Part shown: positions 34,618-43,240 of the stretch, in pieces
Layout: every line of letters begins with the position of its first letter
How positions within the stretch are numbered: position 1 is the stretch's first letter
Translations under genes and position numbers: made by a program
Notes under the pieces: model-generated
What the model saw: only the letters and a program-made list of their open reading frames with translations
Told to the model about the DNA's origin: nothing
The model's database searches: none
Assembly: GCF_000696095.1 (NCBI RefSeq)
Contig: NZ_BAYX01000009.1
Span: 1 to 64,000 of the forward strand
Direction: 5' to 3'
Source of the DNA: Rhizobium rhizogenes NBRC 13257
GTDB lineage: Bacteria > Pseudomonadota > Alphaproteobacteria > Rhizobiales > Rhizobiaceae
Length of the DNA: 64,000 bases

Positions 34618-35486
34618 CGGCCTATGATATTTTCCTCGCGCCCTTTGCCGATTACGGCTTCATGCGGCGCGCGCTGATCGCCTGCCTTTGCCTGGGCCTC
34701 GGTTCCGGCCCGATCGGCGTCTTCCTGATGCTGAGGCGCATGAGCCTGATGGGCGATGCTATGAGCCATGCGGTGCTGCCCGGTGCGGCCATCGGCTATC
34801 TGATCGCCGGCTCGCTGTCGCTGACGGCGATGGGGCTTGGCGGGCTGGTGGCGGGGCTCTCCGTGGCGCTGCTCTCCGGGCTCGTCAGCCGCATGACGGT
34901 GCTGCAGGAGGATGCGAGTTTCGCCAGCTTCTATCTGACGTCGCTGGCGCTCGGCGTGCTCATCGTCTCTCTGCGCGGGTCGAATATCGATCTGCTGCAT
35001 GTGTTGTTCGGCACGATCCTCGCCATCGACGCCCCTGCCCTCTATCAGATCGGCGCGATCACCACAGTGACGCTGCTGATGCTCGCGGTCATCTACCGGC
35101 CGCTGGTGATGGAGTGCTTCGATCCCGGCTTCCTGCGCGCGGTCGGCGGACGCGGGCCGGTCTATCATTTCCTGTTTCTGCTGCTCGTCGTGCTCAACCT
35201 CGTCGCCAGCTTCCAGGCGCTCGGCACGCTGATGGCCGTGGGGCTGATGATGCTGCCGGCGGCGATCGCGCAGCTCTGGTCGCGCAGCCTGCCGGCGATG
35301 ATGGCGATCGCGACGGCAACGGCGGCGGCCTCGGGCTATATCGGCCTCATCGCCTCCTACCATCTCGAATTCGCCTCCGGCCCGACCATCATCATCACGG
35401 CGAGCATCATCTACGGCTTTTCCATTCTCTTCGCACCCTCGGGCATTGCCCGCCGGTTCCTCCCCCGTTCCCATCTCAGGGGCTAA
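34614..35486 (+). CDS. aztB: zinc-type ABC transporter permease (AztB/ZnuB)
   Basis: A 290-residue metal ABC permease (ABC-3 family) with about eight helices. RRMSLMGDAMSHAVLPGAAIGYL is the family's coupling/entry motif. LVASFQALGTLMAVGLMMLPAAIAQLW and the C-terminal IITASIIYGFSILFAP helix are also characteristic. It overlaps the ATPase gene by four bases and ends 28 bases before the binding-protein gene. It forms the membrane channel of the importer. Confidence 0.78.
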   Translation: MTAYDIFLAPFADYGFMRRALIACLCLGLGSGPIGVFLMLRRMSLMGDAMSHAVLPGAAIGYLIAGSLSLTAMGLGGLVAGLSVALLSGLVSRMTVLQEDASFASFYLTSLALGVLIVSLRGSNIDLLHVLFGTILAIDAPALYQIGAITTVTLLMLAVIYRPLVMECFDPGFLRAVGGRGPVYHFLFLLLVVLNLVASFQALGTLMAVGLMMLPAAIAQLWSRSLPAMMAIATATAAASGYIGLIASYHLEFASGPTIIITASIIYGFSILFAPSGIARRFLPRSHLRG

Positions 35487-35514
35487 TTTCCATCAATACA
35501 TCAAGGAGACATTC

Positions 35515-36417
35515 ATGAGCAAACACAGACTGCTTCTCTCCACGGCTGCGGCCGCCTTCGTCGCCTTCGGCGTCGCGGCTCCCGCATCCGCCGAAACGCT
35601 AAACGTCGTCGCCTCTTTCACCGTGCTTGCCGACGTCGTCAAGCAGGTTGGCGGCGACCATGTGAAGGTGTCGAGTCTCGTCGGCCCGAACGGCGACCCC
35701 CATGAATTCGAGCCCTCACCGGCCGACGCCAAGAAGCTGAATGCCGCCAAGGTCACCTTCGTCAGCGGCGAAGGCCTGGAAGGCTGGATGGACCGGCTGA
35801 TCAGCGCCTCGGGCTACAAGGGCACGCCAGTCGTCGCCTCGGAAGGCATCAACACCCGCACCATGGTCGACGACGGCAAGACGGTTACCGATCCTCATGT
35901 CTGGAACAGCCCGGTCAATGTGAAGATCTGGGTCGCCAACATCGAAAAGGCGCTGTCCGCCGCCGACCCGGCCGACGCCGCCGATTTCAAGGCCAATGCC
36001 GAGCGCTACACCAAGACGCTCACCGAGCTTGACGCCTATGCCCACGGCAAGTTCGACAAGATTGCCGACGACCGCCGCAAGGTGCTCACCAGCCATGACG
36101 CCTTCGGCTATTTCGGCCGCGAATACAATGTCAGCTTCCTGTCGCCGCTCGGCGTTTCCACCGAGACCGAAGCCTCGGCCGCCAACGTCGCCAAGCTGAT
36201 CGAGCAGATCAAGACCGAGCATGTGAAGACCTATTTCTTCGAGAACTCGAACGATCCGCGCCTGGTCAAGCAGGTTGCCAAGGCCACCGGCGCCGAGCCG
36301 GGCGGCGAGCTCTATGTCGAATCCCTCTCCAAGGCCAACGGCCCGGCTCCGACATATGAAAAAATGTTCCGTTATAACGTTGACCAGCTCGCCGCCGCGA
36401 TGGCGAAATCGAGCTGA
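35515..36417 (+). CDS. aztC: zinc-type ABC transporter substrate-binding protein (AztC-like)
   Basis: About 300 residues with a cleaved signal peptide (AAPASA). Cluster A-I metal-binding protein: ligand histidines at His63 (GDPHEFEP), His128 (TDPHVWN) and His194 (TSHDAFGYF). A third His, rather than Glu, favours zinc over manganese. The fourth ligand, usually Asp, appears to be Glu289 in LYVESLS. The His-rich loop of classic ZnuA is absent, as in AztC. No aztD chaperone gene follows. AAGGAG precedes the ATG. Confidence 0.75.
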   Translation: MSKHRLLLSTAAAAFVAFGVAAPASAETLNVVASFTVLADVVKQVGGDHVKVSSLVGPNGDPHEFEPSPADAKKLNAAKVTFVSGEGLEGWMDRLISASGYKGTPVVASEGINTRTMVDDGKTVTDPHVWNSPVNVKIWVANIEKALSAADPADAADFKANAERYTKTLTELDAYAHGKFDKIADDRRKVLTSHDAFGYFGREYNVSFLSPLGVSTETEASAANVAKLIEQIKTEHVKTYFFENSNDPRLVKQVAKATGAEPGGELYVESLSKANGPAPTYEKMFRYNVDQLAAAMAKSS

Positions 36418-36432
36418 GATATCAGGACAGAG

Positions 36433-36467
36433 AGGGCCGCGGGCACCCACCCGCGGCCCTACTTTTA
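36433..36467 (+). terminator. rho-independent terminator of the zinc importer operon
   Basis: An 11-bp GC stem AGGGCCGCGGG / CCCGCGGCCCT, a 6-base loop and an ACTTTTATTT tail, 16 bases after the binding-protein stop. Confidence 0.85.
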
Positions 36468-36468
36468 T

Positions 36469-36777
36469 TTAGAGATTGAGATCGAAGACCAGCAGCCCGG
36501 CAAGCCCGCCATCGGTCGACGAGACGATGCGCTCGCCAACGGCAACATGCTCCGGATGCACCAGATAGGCATCCCGCGCCTCGGCACTTTCAAACGTCAC
36601 CGCAAACCCATCGACAAAGCCGCCATGCAACCCTTCCGGCGAGACATTCGGCCCGTATTTGATATCGACGATGCCGGGAATGACCTGCTGCAACGCGGCC
36701 ACGGATTCGAAAAGCGCTTTCTTCTCATCCTGTGTCATGGCGGATTTGAGCCGTAAGAAAACGCAATGCAGGATCAT
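36469..36777 (-). CDS. Dabb (stress-responsive A/B barrel) domain protein
   Basis: A 102-residue protein: ILHCVFLRLKSAMTQDEKKA, then IPGIVDIKYGPNVSPEG and FAVTFESAEARDAYLVHPEHV, the pattern of Dabb domains. The ATG at 36777 follows GGGAGG. Small dimeric alpha/beta barrels of this type are often stress-induced, without a known reaction. Its left end abuts the zinc operon terminator and its right end borders the A+T-rich accessory patch. Confidence 0.85.
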   Translation of the reverse strand: MILHCVFLRLKSAMTQDEKKALFESVAALQQVIPGIVDIKYGPNVSPEGLHGGFVDGFAVTFESAEARDAYLVHPEHVAVGERIVSSTDGGLAGLLVFDLNL

Positions 36778-37029
36778 GGATACAGCCTCCCTGGATGTTG
36801 GGGGCAGCATAGAGGGAAAGGGGGATGGGGCAAGATGCAGAGTCGCGATGTTTGGGCTTTTGGGTGATCACCTACAATGACCGTTTTCGCTCTATTGCGG
36901 ACGTAGAACCTGATGGCTTACCCCAAAAGTCTTATCCAGTTTCGAAGTGCCTCAAAGGCAGCAGTAGTTGAAATTTCCCGGGTTAAGGTGGTTCCTGCCG
37001 TGATTACCAATGTCTCAGTCAGCAGGAGC
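36778..37029. other. A+T-richer gap at left edge of accessory patch
   Basis: No supported gene. The sequence changes from G+C-rich chromosomal style near 36830 to a mixed composition that continues into the broken ATPase gene. A short segment, CAATGACCGTTTTCGCTC then TATTGCGGACG (36876-36905), resembles decayed intergenic repeat remnants of Rhizobiales. A 62-codon plus-strand frame at 36913 has no ribosome site and no family resemblance. Confidence 0.45.
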
Positions 37030-39073
37030 TTAACGATGCGGTACGCTCGCCGCGTCGCTAAGGCTCAAAAGTGTACCTTTTGGCTTTCGATCAAATGTTG
37101 AACGACCTTCGAGCATCTGAACAAAGGCCTCATTCCGATTGCTAGCACGATCCACCAACCGGTCGAACGCAACAACTTCGAGCATGAGGTTCAACGTCTT
37201 GTAATACCGATATGCCATCCGGCCACCGTAGTTGGTGATCATGAAATCCTCCATCTCCAGATAGCTTTGTAGGTTATCGTTCCAATCGGCCAGGACATAT
37301 CCCCGCACCATCGTGTCGGGAGAGATGGTGATCTCTCGTCCGCTTGAGGTTTTGACCTTGCCCTTCTTACGGATATCCGAAATCTGCTTTTTTAGCTGGT
37401 CCACGGGGTCGTTCGTGGCGCTATCGCTGTCAGCGGCGTACCCGGTCTTCTGAGGCCGCTTCATCTCGACGACCATCAATTCGTTTTCGTTATTTATAAG
37501 GAGATCGTGCGCGTACTGACCTTTGGCCCGATAGTTTCCGTCCGGCGTCCGATCACTGGAGATATACTGAGCGTAAGCAAGATCGTCATCTAGCAACCAG
37601 AGGTTATGCGAGCTATAATCTACTTCCTCACTGTCTTTGTAGCGCGGATAGATCAGCTGGTGCACCTTGTCTTCCGTTGCAAGGCCATCCTCTTCCTTTT
37701 TCAACAACTCGCGAAAAATCCGAATTACATGGTTTCTGTATGCTACATAAACCGCCAGAGCTTCCTTCGCGTCTTCAGGAATTTGCGTCTTAACAAGGTG
37801 GACGAGCTGATCGATGCTCGCGTTACCATCTAGTTTTGTGAAATCAAACTTCTTGCGGAATCTCTCGACAAATAGGTCCTGTGCGAGCTGCTCCCGCGTT
37901 TCCGTGATCGCGCGCTTTCGCACAAAGTCTGCGGCGGACTTATCACCTAGACCGCGCCGCAAGAGAGGATCGATCGCAATAAGATGTTCAACATCTGCGG
38001 CCATCTTGGCTCTTCGTTCGGCAGTGTAGGCGTTCTCGATCTCCAAAATGTGCTGTTTTGCCAAGGCGATCAGGTGATCTTTAATGGACTTTCTCTTACC
38101 GTCATACTCGATTTTTGCATGCAGATTTGTGATCCTGTCACGCGATTGAGAAGATACAAAGAAGTCACTTGAGACCGCAACAAGATAGAAATACCGGCGT
38201 AGGCCATCCTCTCCCATTTCGGAAAATGGCTTGTCGTTCAGGCCAGAAGAGATATTTTCGAGGTCGCTGGCAGCCCGGTTGTTCGCGTAAAAATACAGTC
38301 GGTGCTTCTTCGCTTGCGCTTCACCTACCTTGAAGTAGCTGAATTCAAATAGCCTATCGACCTGCCCGATTTCAAGATTCTCGACCTTGGAGCCCCCAAT
38401 TGAAAGCGATTTGTGGAAATAGTCGTGAAGGTTGACTCGAAGCCCTTGAACTGTAAGGAAAAAGTTCTGCGGTACTTTCTTCTGGATGAATTCGATTAGG
38501 AAGTGATCCAACAGCGCTGAAGCTATTGCTTCCTGCCCATCTTCGAAATACCGCTCTCCATCCAAGTCAAAGAAGTCTTGCGACTCTGGCAGCGGCGACT
38601 TCATTAGCGCGGTCAAGCCCGTGTCGAAACGATGGGCTCCGGCTCCTACGTCCGGGGAAACCTCGATAAGATTATCATCGGTTGCGAACGGCTCATATCT
38701 ATAAGAGCCGCTAGAAGTCCAGCCGTCTGAACCGGTCTGCCGAGAAGAGTAGAAGACCTCCTTGAAGATTTTGAACGCGATAAATCTTCCGAAGCCCTTC
38801 CCCCCTCGCTCGTATTTATTACCGGTAAGGGGAGTGAGAAAGGCGCCCAAGTTTTTGTCGTCGAACCCGACACCATTATCGGCGATTAGGATTTCCTGGC
38901 CATCGACATCGAATTCGATCTCGATGTGTCCTTTTTCTTCGACGTCATCGCCCCTCTAGTGAGTGGAAGGAATTAGACACAGCCTCGTAAAGAGGAAAAA
39001 GGAAGCCCTCTAAGCCGTCAGGTAACGTCGCCCGCTTTACTTCAGATGCGAGATCAATTGATTTGTGCTTCAC
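37030..39073 (-). pseudogene. GHKL (Bergerat) ATPase fused to predicted PD-(D/E)XK nuclease, frameshifted
   Basis: The reconstituted protein has about 680 residues. A GTG start at 39073 preceded by GAGG opens 41 codons ending ...SNSFHSLEG; this holds the ATP-site motif ExxxN (Glu30, Asn34). One extra base in the G4 tract (38951-38954) shifts the frame into TGA. The next frame continues without a gap with DNGVGF (65-70) and the glycine lid GGKGFGR (90-96). A long helical middle follows. The C-terminal part has HNLWLLDDDLAYAQY, then D523, E536-M-K538 (VVEMK) and QLKKQ, consistent with a PD-(D/E)XK nuclease. Lower G+C and broken synteny suggest transfer. Could be a sequencing error. Prokaryotic MORC/GHKL-nuclease proteins are linked to restriction and defence. 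Confidence 0.75.
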
Positions 39074-39313
39074 GCCTGACCTCAATGCAAAAGTTGAACT
39101 ACCGACAACCGATAAGATGCCTGCGTCGCCTTAGAAGAGCAACCCTTGCGTTCATACGAGTTCCGACGTCCCCAAGACCTTAACGCCGCGTAACTCTACG
39201 CGGACGGATCATAGGTTACTTTGCTATCACGAAGCCGTCTTGTCGCCAATCTGACCGAGGCTGACCTGTTGCCTGCCAAAGGACAATGTCCGCACATTGG
39301 CCCACCCCAACCC
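39074..39313. other. right-hand gap of accessory patch
   Basis: No gene supported. Composition stays mixed until about 39300, where rnhA begins. A small palindrome GGACAATGTCC (39281-39291) lies near the boundary. No transposase fragment, tRNA or direct repeat matching the left edge was found by eye. Confidence 0.4.
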
Positions 39314-39754
39314 TCATTTCCGCTTAAACGGCTCCATCCCCTTGCGCGCCAGTTCATCGGCCCGCTCGTTCTCCGGGTGCCCGGCATGGCCCTTGACCCA
39401 GTGCAGCGTCACCTGATGGCGGTTGCGGGCTTCTTCGAGCGCTTGCCAGAGTTCGGCGTTTTTCACCGGCTTCTTGTCGGCGGTTTTCCAGCCGTTTTTC
39501 TTCCAGCCGAAAATCCACTTGGAGATGCCGTCCATCACATATTTGGAATCGGTATAGAGGTTGACCTCGCAAGGGCTCTTCAGCGCGTTGAGCGACGAGA
39601 TCGCCGCCATCAGTTCCATGCGGTTGTTGGTCGTCTCGGCCTCGCCGCCGAACAATTCCTTTTCCTTATCGCCATAGCGCAGCACAGCACCCCAGCCGCC
39701 TGGGCCGGGATTGCCGGAGCAAGCGCCGTCGGTAAAAATATCGACCTGTTTCAT
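39314..39754 (-). CDS. rnhA: ribonuclease HI
   Basis: A 146-residue enzyme that degrades RNA in RNA:DNA hybrids. The four carboxylates are in place: Asp in FTDGACSGNPGPGGWGA, Glu in NNRMELMAA, Asp in YTDSKYV, and Asp in ENERADELA. The basic protrusion WKKNGWKTADKKPVKN is typical of the E. coli-type enzyme. It overlaps the thrB stop by four bases and is last in the ispH-thrB-rnhA series. Confidence 0.97.
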   Translation of the reverse strand: MKQVDIFTDGACSGNPGPGGWGAVLRYGDKEKELFGGEAETTNNRMELMAAISSLNALKSPCEVNLYTDSKYVMDGISKWIFGWKKNGWKTADKKPVKNAELWQALEEARNRHQVTLHWVKGHAGHPENERADELARKGMEPFKRK

Positions 39755-40716
39755 GCCTTCAGCCCGTATTCGTCGCTGGAGGCGATCTGGCGGTGGAAGC
39801 GCAGCTTGCGCAGATATTCGAGCGGGTCCTTCTTGGTGACCATGGCGCCGGCCGGCGTCGTCAGCCAGTCGTAGAGGCGGGTCAGGAAGAAGCGCAGCGC
39901 CGAGCCGCGCGACAGCGTCGGCAGGGCGGCGATTTCGGCGTCGCTCAGCGGACGCACACTCTGGTAGCCCTCCAGCAGCGCCATGCCCTTGGTGATGTTA
40001 TAGGCGCCGTCCTTCTCGAAGCACCAGGCGTTGAGGCAGATCGAGACGTCGTAGGCGAGCTGGTCGTTGCAGGCGAAATAGAAGTCGATCAGGCCGGACA
40101 GCTCGTCGCCGAGGAAGAAGACGTTGTCCGGGAAGAGATCGGCATGAATGACGCCATCCGGCAGGTCCTTCGGCCAATGGCTGCCCAAGAAATCGAGTTC
40201 GCCACGGATTTCATCCTGTAGGCCGGGCTCGACCTCGTCGGCGCGGGCCTCGGACTTTTCCCAAAGCCCCTGCCAGCCCGCCAGCGAAAGCGCGTTCGGC
40301 CGCTTGATATCGAAACCTTCGCCCGCAACATGCATGGCGGCCAGCGCCTTGCCGACTTCACGGCAATGCTTAGCCTCGGGCTTGCGCAGCCACATGCCCT
40401 CGAGAAAGGAGATCAGCGCCGCCGGGCGGCCGGAGAGATGGCCGAGCAGCTCGCCATCCCTGCGCGGCAGCGGCAGCGGGCAGGAAAGGCCACGGCTCGC
40501 TAAGTGCTGCATCAGACCGAGGAAGAACGGCAGGTCGTTCTTTTCCACGCGCTTTTCATAGAGCGTCAGGATCAGCGGATCGCGCGAGGTGTGCAGCAGG
40601 AAATTGGAGTTTTCGACGCCCTCGGCAATGCCCTTGTAGGAGAGCAATGTGCCGACATCATATTCCGTCAGGAACCACTTCAGATCGTCTTCGGTAATAT
40701 CGGTATAAACGGCCAC
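39751..40716 (-). CDS. thrB: homoserine kinase (APH-fold type)
   Basis: A 321-residue kinase phosphorylating homoserine ahead of threonine synthase. It belongs to the aminoglycoside-phosphotransferase fold rather than the GHMP fold. The catalytic loop is VIHADLFPDNVFF (HxDxxxxN) and the metal Asp follows in LSGLIDFYFACND. The start YTDITEDDLKWFLTEYDVGTL is diagnostic of the alphaproteobacterial form. It overlaps rnhA (ATGA) and follows ispH by 34 bases. Confidence 0.95.
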   Translation of the reverse strand: MAVYTDITEDDLKWFLTEYDVGTLLSYKGIAEGVENSNFLLHTSRDPLILTLYEKRVEKNDLPFFLGLMQHLASRGLSCPLPLPRRDGELLGHLSGRPAALISFLEGMWLRKPEAKHCREVGKALAAMHVAGEGFDIKRPNALSLAGWQGLWEKSEARADEVEPGLQDEIRGELDFLGSHWPKDLPDGVIHADLFPDNVFFLGDELSGLIDFYFACNDQLAYDVSICLNAWCFEKDGAYNITKGMALLEGYQSVRPLSDAEIAALPTLSRGSALRFFLTRLYDWLTTPAGAMVTKKDPLEYLRKLRFHRQIASSDEYGLKA

Positions 40717-40750
40717 GAATTATTCCTGGAAAATGCTTTAAGGGATTTGA

Positions 40751-41758
40751 TTATTCGCCGTTGACGAAAGCCATGTCGGCCGTCGTCAATTCGATGTTGC
40801 GCAGCTCGCGATTGACGAGGAAATTCTCGGTCTCCTTGACCGTCTCGGCCAGCTCCACCACCGCACTATAGCGGTCGCGGAAGGCTTCGATGATCTCGTT
40901 GACGATAACCTCTGGCGCAGATGCACCGGCAGACAGGCCGACGGTCTTGATATCGCCGATATCGTCCCAATCGATCTCGGCGGCGCGCTGTACCAGCACG
41001 GATTTCGTCGCCCCTGCCCTCAGCGCCACTTCGACGAGACGCTTGGAATTGGACGAATTCGGTGCGCCGACGACGATGAAGAGATCGCAGCCGGGAGCCG
41101 CCTGCTTCACCACTTCCTGGCGGTTGGTGGTGGCGTAACAGATCGAATCGGCTGATGGCGCTGTCAGGTTCGGGAAGCGCTCCTGCAGCCGCGCGATGAC
41201 CCCGGCGGTGTCGTCGACCGAGAGCGTCGTCTGCGTAACGTAGCCGAGATTATCCGGATCGGCGGGCTCATAGACGTCGACATCCTCGACGGTCTCGATC
41301 AGCGACACCGTGCCTTCGGGAAGCTGGCCCATGGTGCCGATCACTTCCGGATGGCCGGCATGACCGATGAGGACGACGTGGCGGCCGAGGCGATTGTGGC
41401 GCATGGCCTGCTTGTGCACCTTGGAAACCAGCGGGCATGTGGCGTCGAGATAGAAGAGATTGCGGGCATCCGCATCCTCCGGCACAGCCTTCGGCACGCC
41501 ATGGGCGGAGAAGACCACCGGCTGAGCGCGATGTTCCGCCGGAATCTCATCCAGCTCCTCGACGAAGATGGCGCCCTTGGCTTCCAGCCCTTCGACCACG
41601 TAGCGATTGTGCACGATCTCATGGCGGACATAGACCGGCGCACCATAGGATTTCAGCGCCAGCACGACAATCTGGATGGCGCGATCGACGCCGGCGCAAA
41701 AGCCGCGCGGGCCGCAGAGCCGGATGGTCAGGTCAGGTTTGGAAACTGCTATGTTCAT
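40751..41758 (-). CDS. ispH: 4-hydroxy-3-methylbut-2-enyl diphosphate reductase
   Basis: A 335-residue iron-sulfur enzyme making IPP and DMAPP in the last MEP-pathway step. The three cluster cysteines lie in GPRGFCAGVDRA, in DATCPLVSKVH and in the later SICYATTNRQ. The conserved Glu/His residues are in FSAHGVP and HAGHPEV. Length and motif order are normal. It is the first gene of the ispH-thrB-rnhA set and lies downstream of surf1, separated by 160 bases that include a palindromic repeat. Confidence 0.97.
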   Translation of the reverse strand: MNIAVSKPDLTIRLCGPRGFCAGVDRAIQIVVLALKSYGAPVYVRHEIVHNRYVVEGLEAKGAIFVEELDEIPAEHRAQPVVFSAHGVPKAVPEDADARNLFYLDATCPLVSKVHKQAMRHNRLGRHVVLIGHAGHPEVIGTMGQLPEGTVSLIETVEDVDVYEPADPDNLGYVTQTTLSVDDTAGVIARLQERFPNLTAPSADSICYATTNRQEVVKQAAPGCDLFIVVGAPNSSNSKRLVEVALRAGATKSVLVQRAAEIDWDDIGDIKTVGLSAGASAPEVIVNEIIEAFRDRYSAVVELAETVKETENFLVNRELRNIELTTADMAFVNGE

Positions 41759-41828
41759 GTCTCTTCCGAAATCCGGGACGATGGCAAAGCAATAGATAGG
41801 TTCGCCTTGCCGCTTGTCCCACTCGTCC

Positions 41829-41872
41829 GCATGATCTTATCCAAAAATCGCTGCGCACTTTTGGGATCATGC
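41829..41872. repeat. rhizobial palindromic repeat, copy 2
   Basis: A 44-bp imperfect palindrome with ends GCATGATC / GATCATGC and inner CCAAAA / TTTTGG arms. It lies between surf1 and ispH and is related to the element at 15.7 kb. Confidence 0.65.
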
Positions 41873-41918
41873 TCTAGCCGAATATTCCATCGAAATGAAG
41901 CTATTCTATTGCATGCCT

Positions 41919-42680
41919 CTATTGCTGAGGCGCGCCCGGATGATGTTTGCGCCACCAGGAGATCGCAACGATGGCGGTGAGCGCCGCCGCCAAACCGTAC
42001 CATGTCACGGCATATTGCAGATGGCTGTTGGGCAGGTCGACGATGGTGACGCCGCCGATCGGCAGGCCGCCGGGGTTCGGAGCCTTGCCGGCATCGACGA
42101 AGAAGGGCAACACCTTGTCCTTCGGCAGCCCGTCGCTCGTCGCCATGGCGTCGAGGTCCTTCCAGTAGAAGATATCCTTGGCGAGATCGTTGTCCGGTAT
42201 GCCGGAGGGCTGGCCGGCGAGCTTGGCGCGGGCAAGGCCGGTGACGGTCTGCTCGCCCGTCAACTGCCCCTGCATGCGCTTTTCCGGCGCCTTGTCGACA
42301 TCGGGCACGAAACCCCGGTTGACGAAGAGATAGCGCCCGTCGGCAAGCTGCAAGGGCGTATAGACATGATAGCCGGCATCGCCTTCGTAGGTGGTGAAGA
42401 AATGCCGTTCCTTGTCGTTGAGATAATGGCCCGATGCCGTGACGACGCGATATTCGATATCGCCGCCGGATGCGACCATGGTCTCGATCGCCGACAGCGG
42501 CAGCGGAGCAGCGGCCTGACGCTCGGCGATGTCGGCCAGCAGGCCTTCCTTCCAGTGCAGCCGCTGAACCTGCCAAGTGCCGAGCGCCAGCAGGATGCCC
42601 AGCGCAACGAGCAGGATCAGCGCCTTGCAGATTTGCCAGAAAACATTCGGCCGGCGAGCGGGGATAGCGGCCTCAGTCAC
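41919..42680 (-). CDS. SURF1-family cytochrome oxidase assembly protein
   Basis: About 253 residues with one N-terminal helix (WQICKALILLVALGILLALG) and one C-terminal helix (WYGLAAALTAIVAISWW), the two-helix topology of SURF1. Diagnostic segments are LGTWQVQRLHWKE and YLFVNRGFVP. SURF1 helps insert heme a into subunit I of cytochrome oxidase. The GTG at 42680 overlaps the DUF983 stop by eight bases and follows GAAGGG. An ATG at 42704 is possible. Confidence 0.9.
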   Translation of the reverse strand: MTEAAIPARRPNVFWQICKALILLVALGILLALGTWQVQRLHWKEGLLADIAERQAAAPLPLSAIETMVASGGDIEYRVVTASGHYLNDKERHFFTTYEGDAGYHVYTPLQLADGRYLFVNRGFVPDVDKAPEKRMQGQLTGEQTVTGLARAKLAGQPSGIPDNDLAKDIFYWKDLDAMATSDGLPKDKVLPFFVDAGKAPNPGGLPIGGVTIVDLPNSHLQYAVTWYGLAAALTAIVAISWWRKHHPGAPQQ

Positions 42681-43092
42681 GGTGAATACGCCCTTCGCTG
42701 GCATTGTTGCGGTATTGCAGAGCGATCAGAATGCCCTTGCACCAGCGCAGCGACAGAAGCGACAGGATGATGGTCAGCGGCGCAAACAGGAGGATATGCA
42801 CCCAGATCGGCGGCCCGTAATTGGCCTGCAGCCACAGGACCGCACCGATGACGATAAAGCCGACGATGAGGATGACAAAGACCGCCGGCCCGTCGCCGGC
42901 ATCGGCAAAGGCATAGTCGAGATCGCAGGCGGCACAGCGCGGTTTCAGCGACAAAAGCCCATCGAAGAGCTTGCCATTTCCACAACGCGGGCAACATCCC
43001 TGGATACCGACCTTGAAGGGATCGACCGGCGGAAACAGGGCGCTGTCGCTGCTTGCCCCATCATGCGGGGTTTTGTCTTGCTCTGAGCTCAA
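42673..43092 (-). CDS. DUF983 family membrane protein
   Basis: A 139-residue protein: an N-terminal zinc ribbon of two CxxC pairs (CCPRCGNGKLF and RCAACDLDY), then two membrane helices (FVILIVGFIVIGAVLW and ILLFAPLTIILSLLSL). DUF983 genes usually lie between ctaE and surf1 in alphaproteobacteria, pointing to a role with cytochrome oxidase assembly. Here the link to ctaE is broken by about 3 kb of other genes, though the coupling to surf1 is kept. Confidence 0.9.
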   Translation of the reverse strand: MSSEQDKTPHDGASSDSALFPPVDPFKVGIQGCCPRCGNGKLFDGLLSLKPRCAACDLDYAFADAGDGPAVFVILIVGFIVIGAVLWLQANYGPPIWVHILLFAPLTIILSLLSLRWCKGILIALQYRNNASEGRIHRD

Positions 43093-43240
43093 AGTTTGGT
43101 CTCGATCGATCCATCATCCCGGACGAGCTCCACCTCTCGTCCCCTGCATCATCAGTAACCGCGATGCGGCCGTCCGTCCAATCCAAAAGCTTGGTAAGCG
43201 CGGCGGGCCTGCTACAATACAGACGCCCCCGAGGAGGCCC

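Noticed and set aside
36913..37101. 62-codon plus-strand frame at the edge of the accessory patch
   Set aside because: No ribosome site, no recognisable family, and it overlaps the end of the broken ATPase gene.
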